Source: JAAYBY01 sp964654125 (GTDB taxonomy: Bacteria > Bacillota > Clostridia > Saccharofermentanales > UBA5734). Taken from it: a stretch of 6,402 nucleotides of DNA. The stretch spans positions 1 to 6,402 of the forward strand of contig CAZZGG010000131.1 in the NCBI GenBank assembly GCA_964654125.1. The letters run 5' to 3'. Below are positions 5,555 through 6,402 of this stretch, one piece after another. Each line of letters starts with the position of its first letter. Positions within the stretch are counted from its first letter, which is position 1. The notes beneath the pieces are model-generated. The model ran no database searches. It was not told the origin of the DNA and saw only the letters and a list, made by a program, of their open reading frames with translations. The translations under genes and the position numbers were made by a program.

Positions 5555-6402
5555 ATGGCAATTATTACAATCGTCGGCTCCGGCATGATGGGTTCAGCTC
5601 TGGCTTTTCCCGCCACTGACAATGGCCATACTGTCCGCTTGGTGGGCAGCCCGCTGGACAGGGACATTATCACCGAAGCTAAAGCTTCCGGCTGGCACAA
5701 GACTTTACAAAGAAAGTTGCCGGATGGCCTGGAGTATTACCAGATTGAGGAACTGGAAACTGCCCTGGTTAGTGCAGATCTGCTCATCTGTGGTGTGAGC
5801 AGCTTTGGCGTGGACTGGTTCTGGCAAAATGTGCTCAACAGCATAAGCCCCTCTTTGCCTGTTCTGGCTGTAACCAAGGGGATGCTGAATACGCCTGAAG
5901 GTGGCTTTATTTCTTTTCCCCAGTATTACCAAAACTGCCTGCCAGATAAAAAGCTGATTTTATGTGCTATTGGCGGGCCCTGCACCAGTTATGAACTAGC
6001 TGACCGCCATCATTCTGCTGTGACTTTTTGTGGTGATGATCTAGCAGTCCTGGAGCAGCTGCGCCAGTTAATGGGGACATCTTATTACCATATCAGTCTT
6101 TCCCGGGATGTCACTGGCGTGGAGAGTGCTGTGGCCTTAAAAAACATCTATGCCCTGGCCGTGACCCTGGCAGTTGGCCTGGCTGAAAAGGTTAAGGATG
6201 GACCGCCGCACTATAACACCCAGGCAGCCCTCTTTGGCCAGAGCATTAAAGAAACCGGCCGGATCCTGGAACTTTTAGCAGCAGACAGCAGTAATATCTA
6301 TCTGGCCGCAGGCGACCTTTATGTGACTATCTTTGGCGGCCGCACCCGCATGATCGGCAGCCTTTTAGGCCAGGGGCAAAGCTTTACAAAGGCCATGGCC
6401 AG
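5555..6402 (+). CDS. GpsA-like NAD(P)-dependent sn-glycerol-3-phosphate dehydrogenase family protein, 3'-truncated by window end
   Basis: 282 codons are visible, open to the window end. Residues 4-13 form the Rossmann strand and GxGxxG (IVGSGMMG). Then come GVSSFG (where GpsA has an xVPS/P segment), TKG with K108, GGPCTSYE (140-147; GpsA usually SGPSFAxE), ALKNIYALA with K196 matching the catalytic lysine, and AAGDLYVTIFGGRTRMIG with D254, R263 and R265, ending at LGQG. The dinucleotide and catalytic residues look intact, so it is probably an active dehydrogenase. The divergent substrate-side motifs and sugar-operon position suggest it may oxidise or reduce a different phosphorylated polyol or sugar than glycerol-3-phosphate (inference). 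The start ATG lies 4 nt after the GH172 stop, with GGAG at 5539-5542 or TGGA at 5543-5546 as ribosome binding site. About 40-60 residues are probably missing, judged by usual GpsA length. Confidence 0.8.
   Translation, partial: MAIITIVGSGMMGSALAFPATDNGHTVRLVGSPLDRDIITEAKASGWHKTLQRKLPDGLEYYQIEELETALVSADLLICGVSSFGVDWFWQNVLNSISPSLPVLAVTKGMLNTPEGGFISFPQYYQNCLPDKKLILCAIGGPCTSYELADRHHSAVTFCGDDLAVLEQLRQLMGTSYYHISLSRDVTGVESAVALKNIYALAVTLAVGLAEKVKDGPPHYNTQAALFGQSIKETGRILELLAADSSNIYLAAGDLYVTIFGGRTRMIGSLLGQGQSFTKAMA

Overview
The window looks like chromosomal DNA of an anaerobic, probably gut- or sediment-dwelling Firmicute (Clostridia-like). This is inferred from strong GGAGG-type ribosome binding sites, tightly packed same-strand sugar genes, and the protein families present (GPH symporter, BadF-type sugar kinase, DUF2961/GH172 hydrolase, non-heme URO-D-family protein). 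No species can be named from the sequence alone. There are no rRNA, tRNA, CRISPR or insertion-sequence features.

Layout. Positions 1-546 are AT-rich and hold the decayed 3' half of a Fic-family gene. It lacks its 5' end and the catalytic histidine of the Fic motif, and carries an internal amber stop. A clear intrinsic terminator (598-625) closes this remnant. It also separates the remnant from a convergent, intact URO-D-superfamily gene on the minus strand (625-1764), which has its own good sigma-A-type promoter (1816-1844) and ribosome binding site. A divergent control region (about 1765-2043) follows. From it runs a plus-strand operon of four genes: a BadF/BadG-type (N-acetylglucosamine-kinase-like) sugar kinase (2044-3003), a GPH-family cation-coupled sugar symporter (3030-4451), a GH172 (DUF2961) glycoside hydrolase overlapping the symporter by 14 nt (4438-5550), and a GpsA-like NAD(P)-dependent dehydrogenase starting 4 nt later and running off the window end (5555-6402+).

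How the genes may work together (inference). An oligosaccharide is imported intact by the GPH symporter. It is cleaved in the cytoplasm by the GH172 enzyme, which has no visible signal peptide. A released sugar is phosphorylated by the BadF-type kinase, and the GpsA-like enzyme oxidises or reduces a phosphorylated intermediate. Characterised GH172 enzymes act on alpha-D-fructofuranosyl or D-arabinofuranosyl linkages, so a furanoside-containing sugar is the best guess, but the real substrate is unknown. The divergent URO-D-family protein lacks the heme-pathway arginine motif and has an HxH plus a distal Cys that could bind a metal. Its link to the sugar operon is the most puzzling aspect of the locus. 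No transcriptional regulator is encoded in the window.
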